A DNA stretch of 64,000 nucleotides, taken from the NCBI RefSeq assembly GCF_014649015.1, contig NZ_BMSF01000002.1, positions 124,001 through 188,000 of the forward strand. Direction: 5' to 3'. This DNA is from Streptomyces narbonensis (GTDB taxonomy: Bacteria > Actinomycetota > Actinomycetes > Streptomycetales > Streptomycetaceae). The notes under the pieces were generated by a model. It had not been told where the DNA came from, ran no database searches, and worked only from the letters and a program-made list of their open reading frames with translations. Below, one piece after another: positions 24,531-32,823 of this stretch (positions are counted from its first letter, which is position 1; each line of letters opens with the position of its first letter). The position numbers were made by a program, and so were the translations under genes.

Positions 24531-25430
24531 GTGGACCCGCACCTCCTCCGTACGTACGTCACCGTCGCCCGGCTCGCCTCCTTCTCCGAGGCCGCCCGCG
24601 AGCTGGGCTACACCCAGTCGGCCGTCTCCCAGCACATCGCCGCCCTGGAGACCGACCTCGGGCTGCCGCTCCTCAGTCGACGGCCCGTCGCCCCCACCCC
24701 CGCCGGGCGGCGGCTCCTCGAACACGCCGGTGCGCTCCTGCTGCGCCTCGACGCGGCCCGTGCCGACCTCGGCCGGTTCGCCGGCGCGCCCCGCGCGACG
24801 CTGAGCGTCGCCGCCTCCCCGCTCGCCCTGCACCCCCGTACCCTCGCCGCCCTGCCCGCCACCGGGGTCACCCTGCGCGGCCTGTCCCGCGAGCGGGTGC
24901 CCGAGGCCGTCGCCACCGGCGAGGCCGACGCCGGGCTCGTCGACGGGATCGCCGCGCCCAGCGACCCGCTGCGGCTGCCCGACGTCGCGCCGCTCACCGC
25001 GACCGGCGTCGCCGAGGAGCCGCTCGCCGTCGTCCTGCCCGCCGGCCATCCGCTCGCCGGGCGCACCGGGCTGCGGCTCGACGACCTCGTGGACGCCCGC
25101 TGGCTCGACGCGCCCGCCGCCGGCGTCCCCCTCGGGCAGCTCCGGGCCGTCCACGCCGGACCGGCCGGCCGGGGCTTCCGTACGGCCCTGCGCTACGAGG
25201 GCACCGACACCCGCACCCTCGCCGGGCTCGCCGCCGCCGGGCACGGCCTCGCGCTCCTGCCGCTCCCTGTGGCCGCCGGAGTCCCCGGCGCCACCGCCGT
25301 CCCGCTGGTCGCGCCCCGTCTCGTCCACCGCGTCGAGCTCCTCCTCCCGGGTTCCGGCGGGGGCGAAGCCGGTGAACGCGGTGAACCCGCCGGACCTGCG
25401 GACGAGTTCGCGAGACGGCTCAAGAGCTGA
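24531..25430 (+). CDS. LysR family transcriptional regulator
   Basis: The 299-residue protein starts with GTG at 24531. The N-terminal winged helix-turn-helix reads LLRTYVTVARLASFSEAARELGYTQSAVSQHIAALETDLGLPLLSRR, a full LysR signature. The ligand-binding half includes EPLAVVLPAGHPLAGRTGLRLDDLV and GLALLPLPVAAGVPG. It presumably binds the inverted repeat at 23939-23958 and controls the divergent amidotransferase gene and/or its own operon. The effector is unknown. Confidence 0.9.
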   Translation: MDPHLLRTYVTVARLASFSEAARELGYTQSAVSQHIAALETDLGLPLLSRRPVAPTPAGRRLLEHAGALLLRLDAARADLGRFAGAPRATLSVAASPLALHPRTLAALPATGVTLRGLSRERVPEAVATGEADAGLVDGIAAPSDPLRLPDVAPLTATGVAEEPLAVVLPAGHPLAGRTGLRLDDLVDARWLDAPAAGVPLGQLRAVHAGPAGRGFRTALRYEGTDTRTLAGLAAAGHGLALLPLPVAAGVPGATAVPLVAPRLVHRVELLLPGSGGGEAGERGEPAGPADEFARRLKS

Positions 25431-25479
25431 CACCCGCACTCGCTACCCTGTGCGCAACGGCGACGGAAGGCGGGCTGAC

Positions 25480-26439
25480 GTGGGCTGGCTGCGGCGAGGA
25501 CCCAAGCGGGACGGCGAGGACGCGCCGAGGGATCCCGAGTTCGCGTACTTCTCCGAGCGGGAGGCCGCGCTCTTCCGCGGCCGGGTCCGCTCCACCTTCG
25601 CCGAGCTCGGCCTGGAGGTCTCCGTCTACGCGGACCACGTCGTCGACGACAGGAAGCGGCGTTTCGGCCTCGGCAACCTCGCCGCCGTCTGTCACCAGGA
25701 CCGCCGCGGCACACGCGTCTGGCCCGAATTGATTCATCGTCATGTCGACCTGGTGGTAAGGGCGATGGAGGGGCCGTCCGCCCTGGAGACGCTCCCACCC
25801 GAGCAGATCCGGGCTCAGCTCTACCCCCGGGTCGTCAGCGGCGACGGCATCGACGCCGGGGCCTTCGGCTACGCCAGGACCGTCGCCCCCGGGCTGTACG
25901 AGGTCCTCGCGCTCGACCTGCCGGAGAGCGTCATGATGCTCACCGACGAGGCCCTGGACCGGCTCGGCGACCACGCGCAGCTCCGCGACCGGGCGCTGCG
26001 CAATCTGCGCGGGCTGCCCGTGGAGGAGCACGAGACCGTCCGTGACGCCGACGGCATGTGCTTCGAGATCATCCTCGGCGACTCCTTCTACACGGCGAGC
26101 CGCGTCCTCGACCTGGACGGCGTGGCCCGGCGGGTCACCGGACTGCCGCTCGGCGAGCACGGCGCGCTCGTCGCCCTGCCCTTCCGCCACCAGCTCGCCT
26201 TCCACCCCATCCGGGACACCTCGATCGTCCCCGCGCTCGGCGCGATGGCCTCCTTCGCCGCCTCCGCGTACGAGGACACGCCGGGGGCCATCAGCCCGTA
26301 CGTCTTCTGGTGGCGCGGCGGCACGCTCACCCAGCTCAGCGAGCACGACGAGGAGCGCGGCGATCTGCGGATCGTCGTCGGCGACGACTTCCAGGAGCTC
26401 CTGGAGCGGCTCATCGCGCAGGGCCCGGGCCACCTCTGA
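25480..26439 (+). CDS. hypothetical protein, possibly DUF1444-like
   Basis: The 319-residue protein starts with GTG 25480; SD GGAAGG is 10 nt upstream, and TACCCT at 25444-25449 is a likely -10 box. It has no signal peptide. Segments such as LYPRVVSGDGIDAG, LYEVLALDLPESVMMLTDEALDRLG and DDFQELLERLIAQ give a layout that recalls DUF1444 (YtpQ) proteins, which have a RLxP-type and a DLPxSMxxx motif, but similarity is weak. No enzyme motif was found. It precedes the M24 peptidase gene by 78 bp. Function unknown. Confidence 0.55.
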   Translation: MGWLRRGPKRDGEDAPRDPEFAYFSEREAALFRGRVRSTFAELGLEVSVYADHVVDDRKRRFGLGNLAAVCHQDRRGTRVWPELIHRHVDLVVRAMEGPSALETLPPEQIRAQLYPRVVSGDGIDAGAFGYARTVAPGLYEVLALDLPESVMMLTDEALDRLGDHAQLRDRALRNLRGLPVEEHETVRDADGMCFEIILGDSFYTASRVLDLDGVARRVTGLPLGEHGALVALPFRHQLAFHPIRDTSIVPALGAMASFAASAYEDTPGAISPYVFWWRGGTLTQLSEHDEERGDLRIVVGDDFQELLERLIAQGPGHL

Positions 26440-26517
26440 GCGGTCGCGGCGGGCCCTGCCCGGGGGCAGGATGCTGTACGTCGACGCCGCCGCTGCCGCC
26501 GCGAAGGAGCCCCCCCC

Positions 26518-27666
26518 ATGCCGAGTACTCCCACCGCATCCGCCGAAGAGGTCACACCCTTCACCGCGGACGACTACCGGGCCCGGATGACCCGCGCGGC
26601 CGAGTCCGCGGCGGACGCCGGGCTCGCGGGCGTACTCGTCGCGCCCGGCCCCGACCTCGTCTACCTCACCGGCTACCAGCCGACCGCGATCACCGAGCGC
26701 CTCACCGTCCTCGTCCTCGCCGTCGGCCAGGAGCCGGTCCTCGTCGTCCCCACCCTGGAGGCACCCGACGCGGAGAAGGCGGCGGGCGCGGCGGCGCTCA
26801 CGCTGCGCGACTGGACGGACGGCAAGGACCCGTACGCGGTCACCGCGCCCCTCCTGGACGTCGCGGGCAGCTTCGGCGTCAGCGACAACGCCTGGGCCAT
26901 GCACCTCCTCGGTCTCCAGCAGGCCCTGCCCGGCACCTCGTACGTCTCCCTCACCGAGGCCCTGCCCATGCTCCGCGGCGTCAAGGACGCGCACGAGCTC
27001 GCGCGGATCGCGGCGGCCGGGGCCGCGGCCGACCAGGCGTACGGCGAGATCCTCAAGGTCCGTTTCGCCGGCCGCAAGGAGACCGAGGTCGCCGCCGACC
27101 TCGCCGCGCTCCTCATGCGCTTCGGCCACTCCCAGGTCGACTTCACCGTCGTCGGCTCGGGACCCAACGGCGCCAACCCGCACCACGAGGCGGGCGACCG
27201 GACCATCGAGCGCGGCGACATGGTCGTCCTCGACTTCGGCGGCCTCAAGCACGGCTACGGCTCCGACACCACCCGCACCGTCCACGTCGGCGAACCGACC
27301 GACGAGGAGCGGCGCGTCCACGACCTCGTCCGCGAGGCCCAGCAGGCCGGCTTCGAGGCGGTCCGCCCCGGGGCCGCCTGCCAGGAGGTCGACCGCGCGG
27401 CCCGCAAGGTCATCACGGACGCCGGCTACGGCGAGTACTTCATCCACCGCACGGGCCACGGCATCGGCGTCACGACGCACGAACCGCCTTACATGATCGA
27501 GGGCGAGGAGCTCCCGATCGTCCCCGGCATGTGCTTCTCGATCGAACCGGGCGTCTACCTCCCGGGCCGCTTCGGGGTCCGCATCGAGGACATCGTGACG
27601 GCGACGGAGGACGGTGCGGGGCGCCGCTTCAACAACACCCCGCACGAGATGGCGATCGTCGAGTAA
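26518..27666 (+). CDS. M24 family metallopeptidase (Xaa-Pro aminopeptidase/dipeptidase-like)
   Basis: The 382-residue protein has an N-terminal creatinase-like domain (VLVAPGPDLVYLTGYQPTAITERLTVLV) and a C-terminal pita-bread catalytic domain. The five metal ligands are recognisable: VVLDFGG (Asp), YGSDTTRTV (Asp), HRTGHGIGVTTHEPP (His), MCFSIEPGVYLPG (Glu) and GVRIEDIV (Glu). The family cleaves Xaa-Pro bonds at peptide N-termini or dipeptides using two metals. Without substrate-loop analysis, prolidase and aminopeptidase P cannot be separated. SD AAGGAG precedes the ATG. Confidence 0.88.
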   Translation: MPSTPTASAEEVTPFTADDYRARMTRAAESAADAGLAGVLVAPGPDLVYLTGYQPTAITERLTVLVLAVGQEPVLVVPTLEAPDAEKAAGAAALTLRDWTDGKDPYAVTAPLLDVAGSFGVSDNAWAMHLLGLQQALPGTSYVSLTEALPMLRGVKDAHELARIAAAGAAADQAYGEILKVRFAGRKETEVAADLAALLMRFGHSQVDFTVVGSGPNGANPHHEAGDRTIERGDMVVLDFGGLKHGYGSDTTRTVHVGEPTDEERRVHDLVREAQQAGFEAVRPGAACQEVDRAARKVITDAGYGEYFIHRTGHGIGVTTHEPPYMIEGEELPIVPGMCFSIEPGVYLPGRFGVRIEDIVTATEDGAGRRFNNTPHEMAIVE

Positions 27667-27671
27667 CCGGG

Positions 27672-27704
27672 CCGGCTCCCTCCCCGGCTCCCTCCCCGGC
27701 TCCC
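27672..27704. repeat. 12-bp tandem repeat between convergent genes
   Basis: CCGGCTCCCTCC occurs at 27672-27683 and 27684-27695, with a partial third copy to 27704. It fills most of the 39-bp gap between the M24 peptidase stop and the treZ stop. It probably arose by slippage. Confidence 0.8.
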
Positions 27705-27705
27705 G

Positions 27706-29463
27706 TCAGCCGTCCGTCAGGACGACCGCCGACTCTCCCGGGAGGCGCAGGACCCCGTCCGCGTCCGGGGCGTCGACCGGGTCCCAGGCCGCGAGGACCC
27801 GGTCGCGGCCGTTCGAACCGAGCGGGATGGCCACCGGCTCCTTGCCCAGGTTGACCGCGACCCGCAGGTCGCCCCGGCGGAAGACCAGCCAGCGGGACTC
27901 CTCGTCGAAGGCGACCTTCACGCCCCCCAGGTCCGGATCCGTCAGGTCCGGCAGGGTGCGGCGCAGGGCGATGAGCTGACGGTGCCACGCCAGCAGGCGC
28001 TTGTGGGGGTCCCGCTCCCGCTCGGTGCGGTCGAGGACCGAGCGGTCACGGGTGGCCGGGTCCTGCGGGTCGGGGACCTCGTTCTCGGACCAGCCGTGCT
28101 CCGCGAACTCCCGCCGCCTGCCCCGCCGTACGGCCTCCGCGAGCTCCGGGTCGGTGTGGTCGGTGAAGTACTGCCAGGGCGTCGTCGCCCCCCACTCCTC
28201 GCCCATGAAGAGCATCGGCACGGACGGTCCGGTCAGGACGAGCGTCGCCGCGCAGGCGAGCAGGCCGGGGGAGAGGGAGGCCGAAAGACGGTCGCCCAGG
28301 GCGCGGTTGCCGATCTGGTCGTGGGTCTGGGCGTACCCCAGGAAGCGGTGGGCGGGGGTACGCTCCCGGTCCACCGGACGGCCGTGCCGACGGCCCCGGA
28401 AGGCCGAGTGCGTGCCGTCGTGGAAGAAGACGTGCGTGAGGGTCTTGGCGAGCGCGGCCATCGGGGCGCGCGCGAAGTCGCCGTAATAGCCCTGCGATTC
28501 ACCGGTCAGGGCCGTGTGCAGCGAGTGATGGAAGTCGTCGTTCCACTGGGCGTGGACGCCGAGGCCGCCGAGCGTGCGGGGGGTCGTCGTGCGCGGGTCG
28601 GCGAGGTCCGACTCGGCGATCAGGAAGTGCTGGCGGGCCTGCTCCTTCGCCAACTCGTCCACGGCCGAGGAGAGTTCTTCGAGGAAGGTCAGCGCCCGGG
28701 TGTCGGCGAGCGCGTGGACGGCGTCGAGCCGCAGCCCGTCGATCCGGTAGTCCCGCAGCCACGCGAGCGCGCTCCCCAGGAAGTACGCCCGGACCTCGTC
28801 CGAGCCGGGCGCGTCCAGGTTCACCGCCGCGCCCCACGGCGTGTGGTGCGTGTCCGTGAAGTACGGTCCGAAGAAGGGAAGATGGTTTCCGGACGGGCCC
28901 AGGTGGTTGTGCACCACGTCGAGGACCACGCCCATGCCGAGACCGTGCGCCGCGTCCACGAACCGCTTGAGGGCCTCCGGGCCCCCGTACGGCTCGTGGA
29001 CCGCCCAGGGCGCCACGCCGTCGTACCCCCAGCCGCGCACCCCGGGGAACGGGCACAGTGGCATCAGCTCCACATGGGTGACGCCGAGGCCCGCGAGCTC
29101 CCCGAGGCGCGCCGTCGCCGCGTCGAGCGTCCCCTCGCGGGTGAAGGTGCCGACGTGCAGCTCGTACAGGACCGCGCTGCGCAGCCGCAGCCGCGGGGAC
29201 TCGTGCCGCCAGGCGTACGAGGAGTGGTCGACGACCGCGCTCAGGCCGTCGGGCCCGTCGGGCAGCCGGCGCGAGCGCGGGTCCGGCAGGACGTGCCCGC
29301 CGTCGAGGGTGAAGCCGTAGCGGTCGCCGTCCTCCGCGGGGACGACCCCGGTCCACCAGCCGGCCCGCTCGGCGTCCCTCTCCAGGGCGTGGCCCGTGCC
29401 GTTCAGCTCCAGTGCGACCTGGTCCCGGGCGCTCGGCGCCCACACCTCGAAGAGCACGCGCAT
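27706..29463 (-). CDS. treZ: malto-oligosyltrehalose trehalohydrolase
   Basis: The 585-residue GH13 enzyme starts at ATG 29463. It has an N-terminal beta domain (VLFEVWAPSARDQVALELNG), then the barrel motifs GWGYDGVAPWAVHEPYGGPE, VVLDVVHNHLGPSGN, IDGLRLDAVHA (nucleophile Asp), LIAESD (acid/base Glu) and YAQTHDQIGNR. The absence of a debranching insert and the typical PYGGP and VHNHLGPSGN point to TreZ, which releases trehalose from maltooligosyl-trehalose in the cytoplasm. Its pathway partners treY and glgX lie 4 and 8 kb away, on the same strand. Confidence 0.93.
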   Translation of the reverse strand: MRVLFEVWAPSARDQVALELNGTGHALERDAERAGWWTGVVPAEDGDRYGFTLDGGHVLPDPRSRRLPDGPDGLSAVVDHSSYAWRHESPRLRLRSAVLYELHVGTFTREGTLDAATARLGELAGLGVTHVELMPLCPFPGVRGWGYDGVAPWAVHEPYGGPEALKRFVDAAHGLGMGVVLDVVHNHLGPSGNHLPFFGPYFTDTHHTPWGAAVNLDAPGSDEVRAYFLGSALAWLRDYRIDGLRLDAVHALADTRALTFLEELSSAVDELAKEQARQHFLIAESDLADPRTTTPRTLGGLGVHAQWNDDFHHSLHTALTGESQGYYGDFARAPMAALAKTLTHVFFHDGTHSAFRGRRHGRPVDRERTPAHRFLGYAQTHDQIGNRALGDRLSASLSPGLLACAATLVLTGPSVPMLFMGEEWGATTPWQYFTDHTDPELAEAVRRGRRREFAEHGWSENEVPDPQDPATRDRSVLDRTERERDPHKRLLAWHRQLIALRRTLPDLTDPDLGGVKVAFDEESRWLVFRRGDLRVAVNLGKEPVAIPLGSNGRDRVLAAWDPVDAPDADGVLRLPGESAVVLTDG

Positions 29464-29518
29464 CCCCTCGTCGACGGTTCCACCACTCAACGACTGACTA
29501 CCGCGTCCATCCTGGCAG

Positions 29519-30562
29519 TCAGGACTCCGACGCGCCCGGCGCGTCCCACACGTAGTTGATCGCCCGCTCGAAGGTGACGTAACCCGTCCGGCCGAAGGAT
29601 GCCGCCATCGGCACGTTCCCCAGGTCCGTCGCCGCCCTGATCCGCGGCACGTCCGTGGCCGCCAGGATCCGGGTGCCCTCCGCCAGGATGTCGTCGATGT
29701 AGCCGTGACCGCGGTGGGCGGGCAGCACGCCGATGTAGGCGATGGTGTGGTGGTAGTTGTTCCGGGCGGGAACGACGAAGCCGACCGGCTCGTCCGTCCC
29801 CGGCAGCTGTGCGACCTGCCACCATTCGCGGGGCGAGGTGTAGTGCTCGAACTCCTCGTCGTAGTGCAGCTCCGCCGCCTCACGGGCCGAGAGGCCGGAC
29901 GCCATGTCGGCCTGCCCGTGTGCGTCGAGGGTGCCCTCCATCACGGGCGTCATCAGGGCGACGAGGTCCTCGCGGTCCCGGACGGGGCGGAACTCCAGAC
30001 GGCCCGTGGGCTCCGGCACGGGAGTGCCGGGGCGCCACTCCAGGCGGAGCCGCTCGACCAGCGGGCGGGCGCCCGAGCGCTCCAGGACGTCGAAGAGCGA
30101 CTCCAGGACGGACCGGGTCTCCGGGACCTCGCGCCAGTCCGCCGGCATGAACCGGCCGAACTCCGGGCGCCGGCTCCCCGCCGGCACGACCGAGGCGGCC
30201 GCGGTCTCCAGGAGCCGCAGACCGATGTCGGCGCGCTCCTCCTCCGTCAGCTCCGGGGCGATGTCGAAGAAGTCGAGCGCCAGCGGCTCGGCGCCCGCCT
30301 TGTTCGTCCACCAGGCGATCCGGCCGAGGAGGCGGTCGCCGTCGAGCGCCACCCACATCCACTCGGGCACGCGTCGGCCGGTGGCGAGGTCGTCCGCCAG
30401 CTCGTGGTCGAGCGAGTACGTGAGGCGGAGGAACAGGTCGAGTTCCTCGGGGCCGGCGAGCGGACGTATGACGAGGTCCGGAGTGGCGGCGGTCGGCGTG
30501 GAGGCAGGAGCGGTACGAGAAGAAGTGGAGGCAGGAGCGGTACGAGAAGAAGACGCGGTCAC
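29519..30562 (-). CDS. tandem GNAT acetyltransferase
   Basis: From GTG 30562 (AGGGGGAA SD) the protein has 347 residues. The first 40 are Ser/Thr/Ala-rich and include a nine-residue duplication (SSRTAPAST twice) encoded by a 27-bp tandem repeat. Two GNAT-like domains follow: LVIRPLAGPEELDLFLRLTYSL with MWVALDGDRLLGRIAWW, and LEFRPVRDREDLVALM with PVGFVVPARNNYHHTIAYIGVLPAHRGHGYIDDIL, where the second shows an acetyl-CoA loop. The substrate is unknown. It is divergent from the FHA gene. Confidence 0.78.
   Translation of the reverse strand: MTASSSRTAPASTSSRTAPASTPTAATPDLVIRPLAGPEELDLFLRLTYSLDHELADDLATGRRVPEWMWVALDGDRLLGRIAWWTNKAGAEPLALDFFDIAPELTEEERADIGLRLLETAAASVVPAGSRRPEFGRFMPADWREVPETRSVLESLFDVLERSGARPLVERLRLEWRPGTPVPEPTGRLEFRPVRDREDLVALMTPVMEGTLDAHGQADMASGLSAREAAELHYDEEFEHYTSPREWWQVAQLPGTDEPVGFVVPARNNYHHTIAYIGVLPAHRGHGYIDDILAEGTRILAATDVPRIRAATDLGNVPMAASFGRTGYVTFERAINYVWDAPGASES
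30498..30551. repeat. 27-bp perfect direct repeat inside the acetyltransferase N-terminus
   Basis: A 27-bp unit beginning GTGGAGGCAGGAGCGG occurs twice head-to-tail at 30498-30524 and 30525-30551. It encodes in frame (minus strand) two copies of a nine-residue SSRTAPAST-like segment. The copies look identical, indicating recent duplication. Confidence 0.9.
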
Positions 30563-30698
30563 GTCGTGGTTCCCCCTGGGAATGGTCTCTGGTGTGGAGA
30601 CCGCAGACCGTAGCAGTGATCTTGTCGGGCGGGTACGGAGTTCCCAGGTCGGGGGCCCTTCTGGACACTTCGGGCCCGACGGGCCGACAATCACGTGT

Positions 30699-31247
30699 GT
30701 GACGACCCCCTTCGAGCTCCCGGCGAACACCCCTCGGCTGACAGACGCCGAGCGGGACCGCGCGCTCGGGCTGCTCCGAGAGGGCGCGGCCCAGGGACGC
30801 CTCTCGCACGACACCTTCCTCTACCGGATGGAGCGCGCGCTCCAGGCCCGCCGGCCGGACGAGCTCGACGTGCTCGTCGCCGACCTGCGCACCGAGGGGA
30901 CCTGGACCAAGCGGGTCGTCGGCGCGGTCGAGCGGATGTCCGCGTTCACGGCGCGGATCGGCCGCGCCTGGCACGCGGAGCGACTGCCGAAGCTACTGCT
31001 GCCGCTCCCGGGCCCGCATCCGCTGAGAATCGGCCGCGACCCGGTCAACGGGCTGCGGCTCAGCCACGAGACCGCGTCCCGGCTGCACGCCGAGCTCTCG
31101 ATCCAGAGCGGGATGTGGGTGCTGCGCGACCTCGGCTCGACGAACGGGACGACGGTCAACGGCCGACGGGTCACCGGGGCGGTGGTCGTACGGCCCGGGG
31201 ACGTCGTCGGCTTCGGACAGATGTCGTTCCGTCTCTCCCACGGCTGA
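30699..31247 (+). CDS. DUF1707-FHA domain protein
   Basis: The 182-residue protein from GTG 30699 begins with a DUF1707 segment (LTDAERDRALGLLREGAAQGRLSHDTFLYRMERALQARRPDELDVLVADL). It ends in an FHA domain with the phosphothreonine-binding pattern LRIGRDPVNGLRL, SRLHAEL and DLGSTNGTTVNGRRV. FHA domains dock phosphothreonine proteins, usually downstream of Ser/Thr kinases. No kinase gene is nearby. GACAAT (30686-30691) ends 7 nt before the start, so the transcript is probably leaderless. Confidence 0.88.
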   Translation: MTTPFELPANTPRLTDAERDRALGLLREGAAQGRLSHDTFLYRMERALQARRPDELDVLVADLRTEGTWTKRVVGAVERMSAFTARIGRAWHAERLPKLLLPLPGPHPLRIGRDPVNGLRLSHETASRLHAELSIQSGMWVLRDLGSTNGTTVNGRRVTGAVVVRPGDVVGFGQMSFRLSHG

Positions 31248-31551
31248 CACCGCACACCGCACCGCACACCGCACCGCACACCGCAGCGCACACAGCACCG
31301 CACCCAGCGCACCGCACATCGCGTCGGCACCGCTCCCCACGGCTCCCCACGTCTTTGTAGGGCTCCGCACGTCTTCGCACCGCTTCCCACGTCCTCGTAC
31401 GGCTCCTCGCGTCTGCGCACGTCACCGGCAGTCGCCCGTCACCCGTTCGGCGGTACGTGACGCGCCGCGCCGGCCGCCCGGTGATGGGGTGAGGAGACGC
31501 GCGCCACGCTTCTCCGGCCGCGGCACCCAACGCCGATCGACAGGGGGCGCG
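31248..31551. repeat. gene-free region with 12-bp and 20-bp tandem repeats
   Basis: No gene is supported in these 304 bp. From 31251 a 12-bp unit CGCACACCGCAC is repeated about three times, then degenerates to about 31322. Further on, 20-bp units such as CGGCTCCCCACGTCTTTGTA occur four times in exact phase at 31340, 31360, 31380 and 31400, with ACGTC at a constant offset (31349, 31369, 31389). The region separates the FHA gene from the P450-like gene. No -10 box was identified with confidence. Confidence 0.8.
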
Positions 31552-32727
31552 ATGAGCGACGAGCCGAACCGCGGAGCACCGGACCGAGCCATAGGCAACG
31601 CCCGGCCGGAGGAGTCCGGGGACCCCTGGACGCGGCTTCCGTCCATGGTCCCGGGCGCGGCCTCCGCCGCGATCCCGACCCTGACCTCCGGCGCGGCCCC
31701 CGCGCGGGGCACCACCGCGGGCCGCGTGCGGACCGTCACCGAGCCGACGGCCGGGGGTCCCGTGGGCCCGGCCGGATCCGCGGGCCCGGCCGACGGGCCC
31801 TCCGTGCCCACCGGGCGGACCGTCGCACCGAGCCCCCTCGACCCCGGCGCCACCCTCGACCCGCACGCGATCCACCGGACGCTGCGCGAGAAGTTCCCGC
31901 TCACGTACGACCCGTTGCTGCGCGCCTGGGTCCTCAGCCGGTACGCGGACGTCGCCACCGCCCTCACCGACGCTCGCTTCACCCATGGGCACCGGCCGGG
32001 CGACCCTCCCTGTTCCCGGGCCCATATCGACGTCGACATGGCCGAGTTGAGATCTGTCACCGAACGCACGGCGTACGTCTTGGCCCGCCGCATCGCCGAG
32101 CGCCCGCAGGCCGACCTCGTCGCCGACTTCTGCCACTGGCTGCCCGCCGGGACCGTCGCCGCGGCCGTCGGCGTGCCCTACCGCGACATGATGCGGCTTG
32201 TGCGCGGCCGGGCCGCCGGGGCGCTCGCCGGCGAGTGCGGCGGCCAGATCGCCGTACGGGAGAAGGCGCTCGCCTCCTTCCTCGGCAACGTCCTCGCCGA
32301 CCCCGACCAGGTCGCCGCCCTCCGCGACGCCCCCACCGGGCTCGTCGCCCGCGCCTGGACCGAGTCGCTGCGCCGCGACCCGCCCGTGCAGATCGCCGTG
32401 CGCCGCACCCGCTCCGAGGTGCCGGTGAGCGGTGGCATCATCCCGGCGGGCGCGTCCGTCGCCCTGCTCGTCGGCTCCGCCGGCCGGGACCCGGAACGCT
32501 TCCACGACCCCGACCGCTTCGACCCGTTCCGTGGCGACCCGGGCCAGCTCACGTACGGCAGCGGCTTCTGCCCCGCCGTCCTGCTCGCCGGCCTGGAGGC
32601 CGAGTACGCCCTGCGCGCGCTCTTCTCGGCGATGCCCCGGCTGCGGCTCGCCGACGGCTTCCGGCCCGACTCCACCGGCCTGATCACCCGGGCGCCGCGC
32701 AGCCTGATCGTCCGCCCGGGCGGCTGA
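31552..32727 (+). CDS. cytochrome P450-like protein, shortened, with altered heme-binding loop
   Basis: The 391-residue protein has a Pro/Ala-rich N-terminal tail of about 95 residues. It continues as a bacterial P450: YDPLLRAWVLSRYADVATALTDARF, the ExxR helix ESLRRDPP, PAGASVALLVGSAGRDPERFHDPDRFDPFR, then LTYGSGFCPAVLLAGLEAEYALRALF. Two features are odd. The stretch between GVPYRDMMRLV and ESLRR is short, lacking a clear AGxxT I-helix. The heme loop has Cys two residues earlier than the usual FxxGxHxCxG. It may be a non-catalytic P450 homologue or bind heme differently. The residues CPA after the loop recall conservon-type P450s. SD GGGGGCG precedes ATG 31552. Confidence 0.7.
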   Translation: MSDEPNRGAPDRAIGNARPEESGDPWTRLPSMVPGAASAAIPTLTSGAAPARGTTAGRVRTVTEPTAGGPVGPAGSAGPADGPSVPTGRTVAPSPLDPGATLDPHAIHRTLREKFPLTYDPLLRAWVLSRYADVATALTDARFTHGHRPGDPPCSRAHIDVDMAELRSVTERTAYVLARRIAERPQADLVADFCHWLPAGTVAAAVGVPYRDMMRLVRGRAAGALAGECGGQIAVREKALASFLGNVLADPDQVAALRDAPTGLVARAWTESLRRDPPVQIAVRRTRSEVPVSGGIIPAGASVALLVGSAGRDPERFHDPDRFDPFRGDPGQLTYGSGFCPAVLLAGLEAEYALRALFSAMPRLRLADGFRPDSTGLITRAPRSLIVRPGG

Positions 32728-32760
32728 TCCGGGGTGGGACGAGCGGTCCGGCACCGCTGC

Positions 32761-32766
32761 TAGGGT
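32761..32766 (+). promoter_or_regulatory. probable -10 box of the secreted protein gene at 32824
   Basis: TAGGGT at 32761-32766 matches the Streptomyces vegetative -10 consensus TANNNT. It would start transcription near 32773, giving a leader of about 50 nt before the ATG at 32824. The -35 region is not obvious. Confidence 0.45.
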
Positions 32767-32823
32767 GACGTGCGCTCGTCAAACGAGCCCTTCTTCTATG
32801 CCACTTTCCACGGGGATTGAAAC

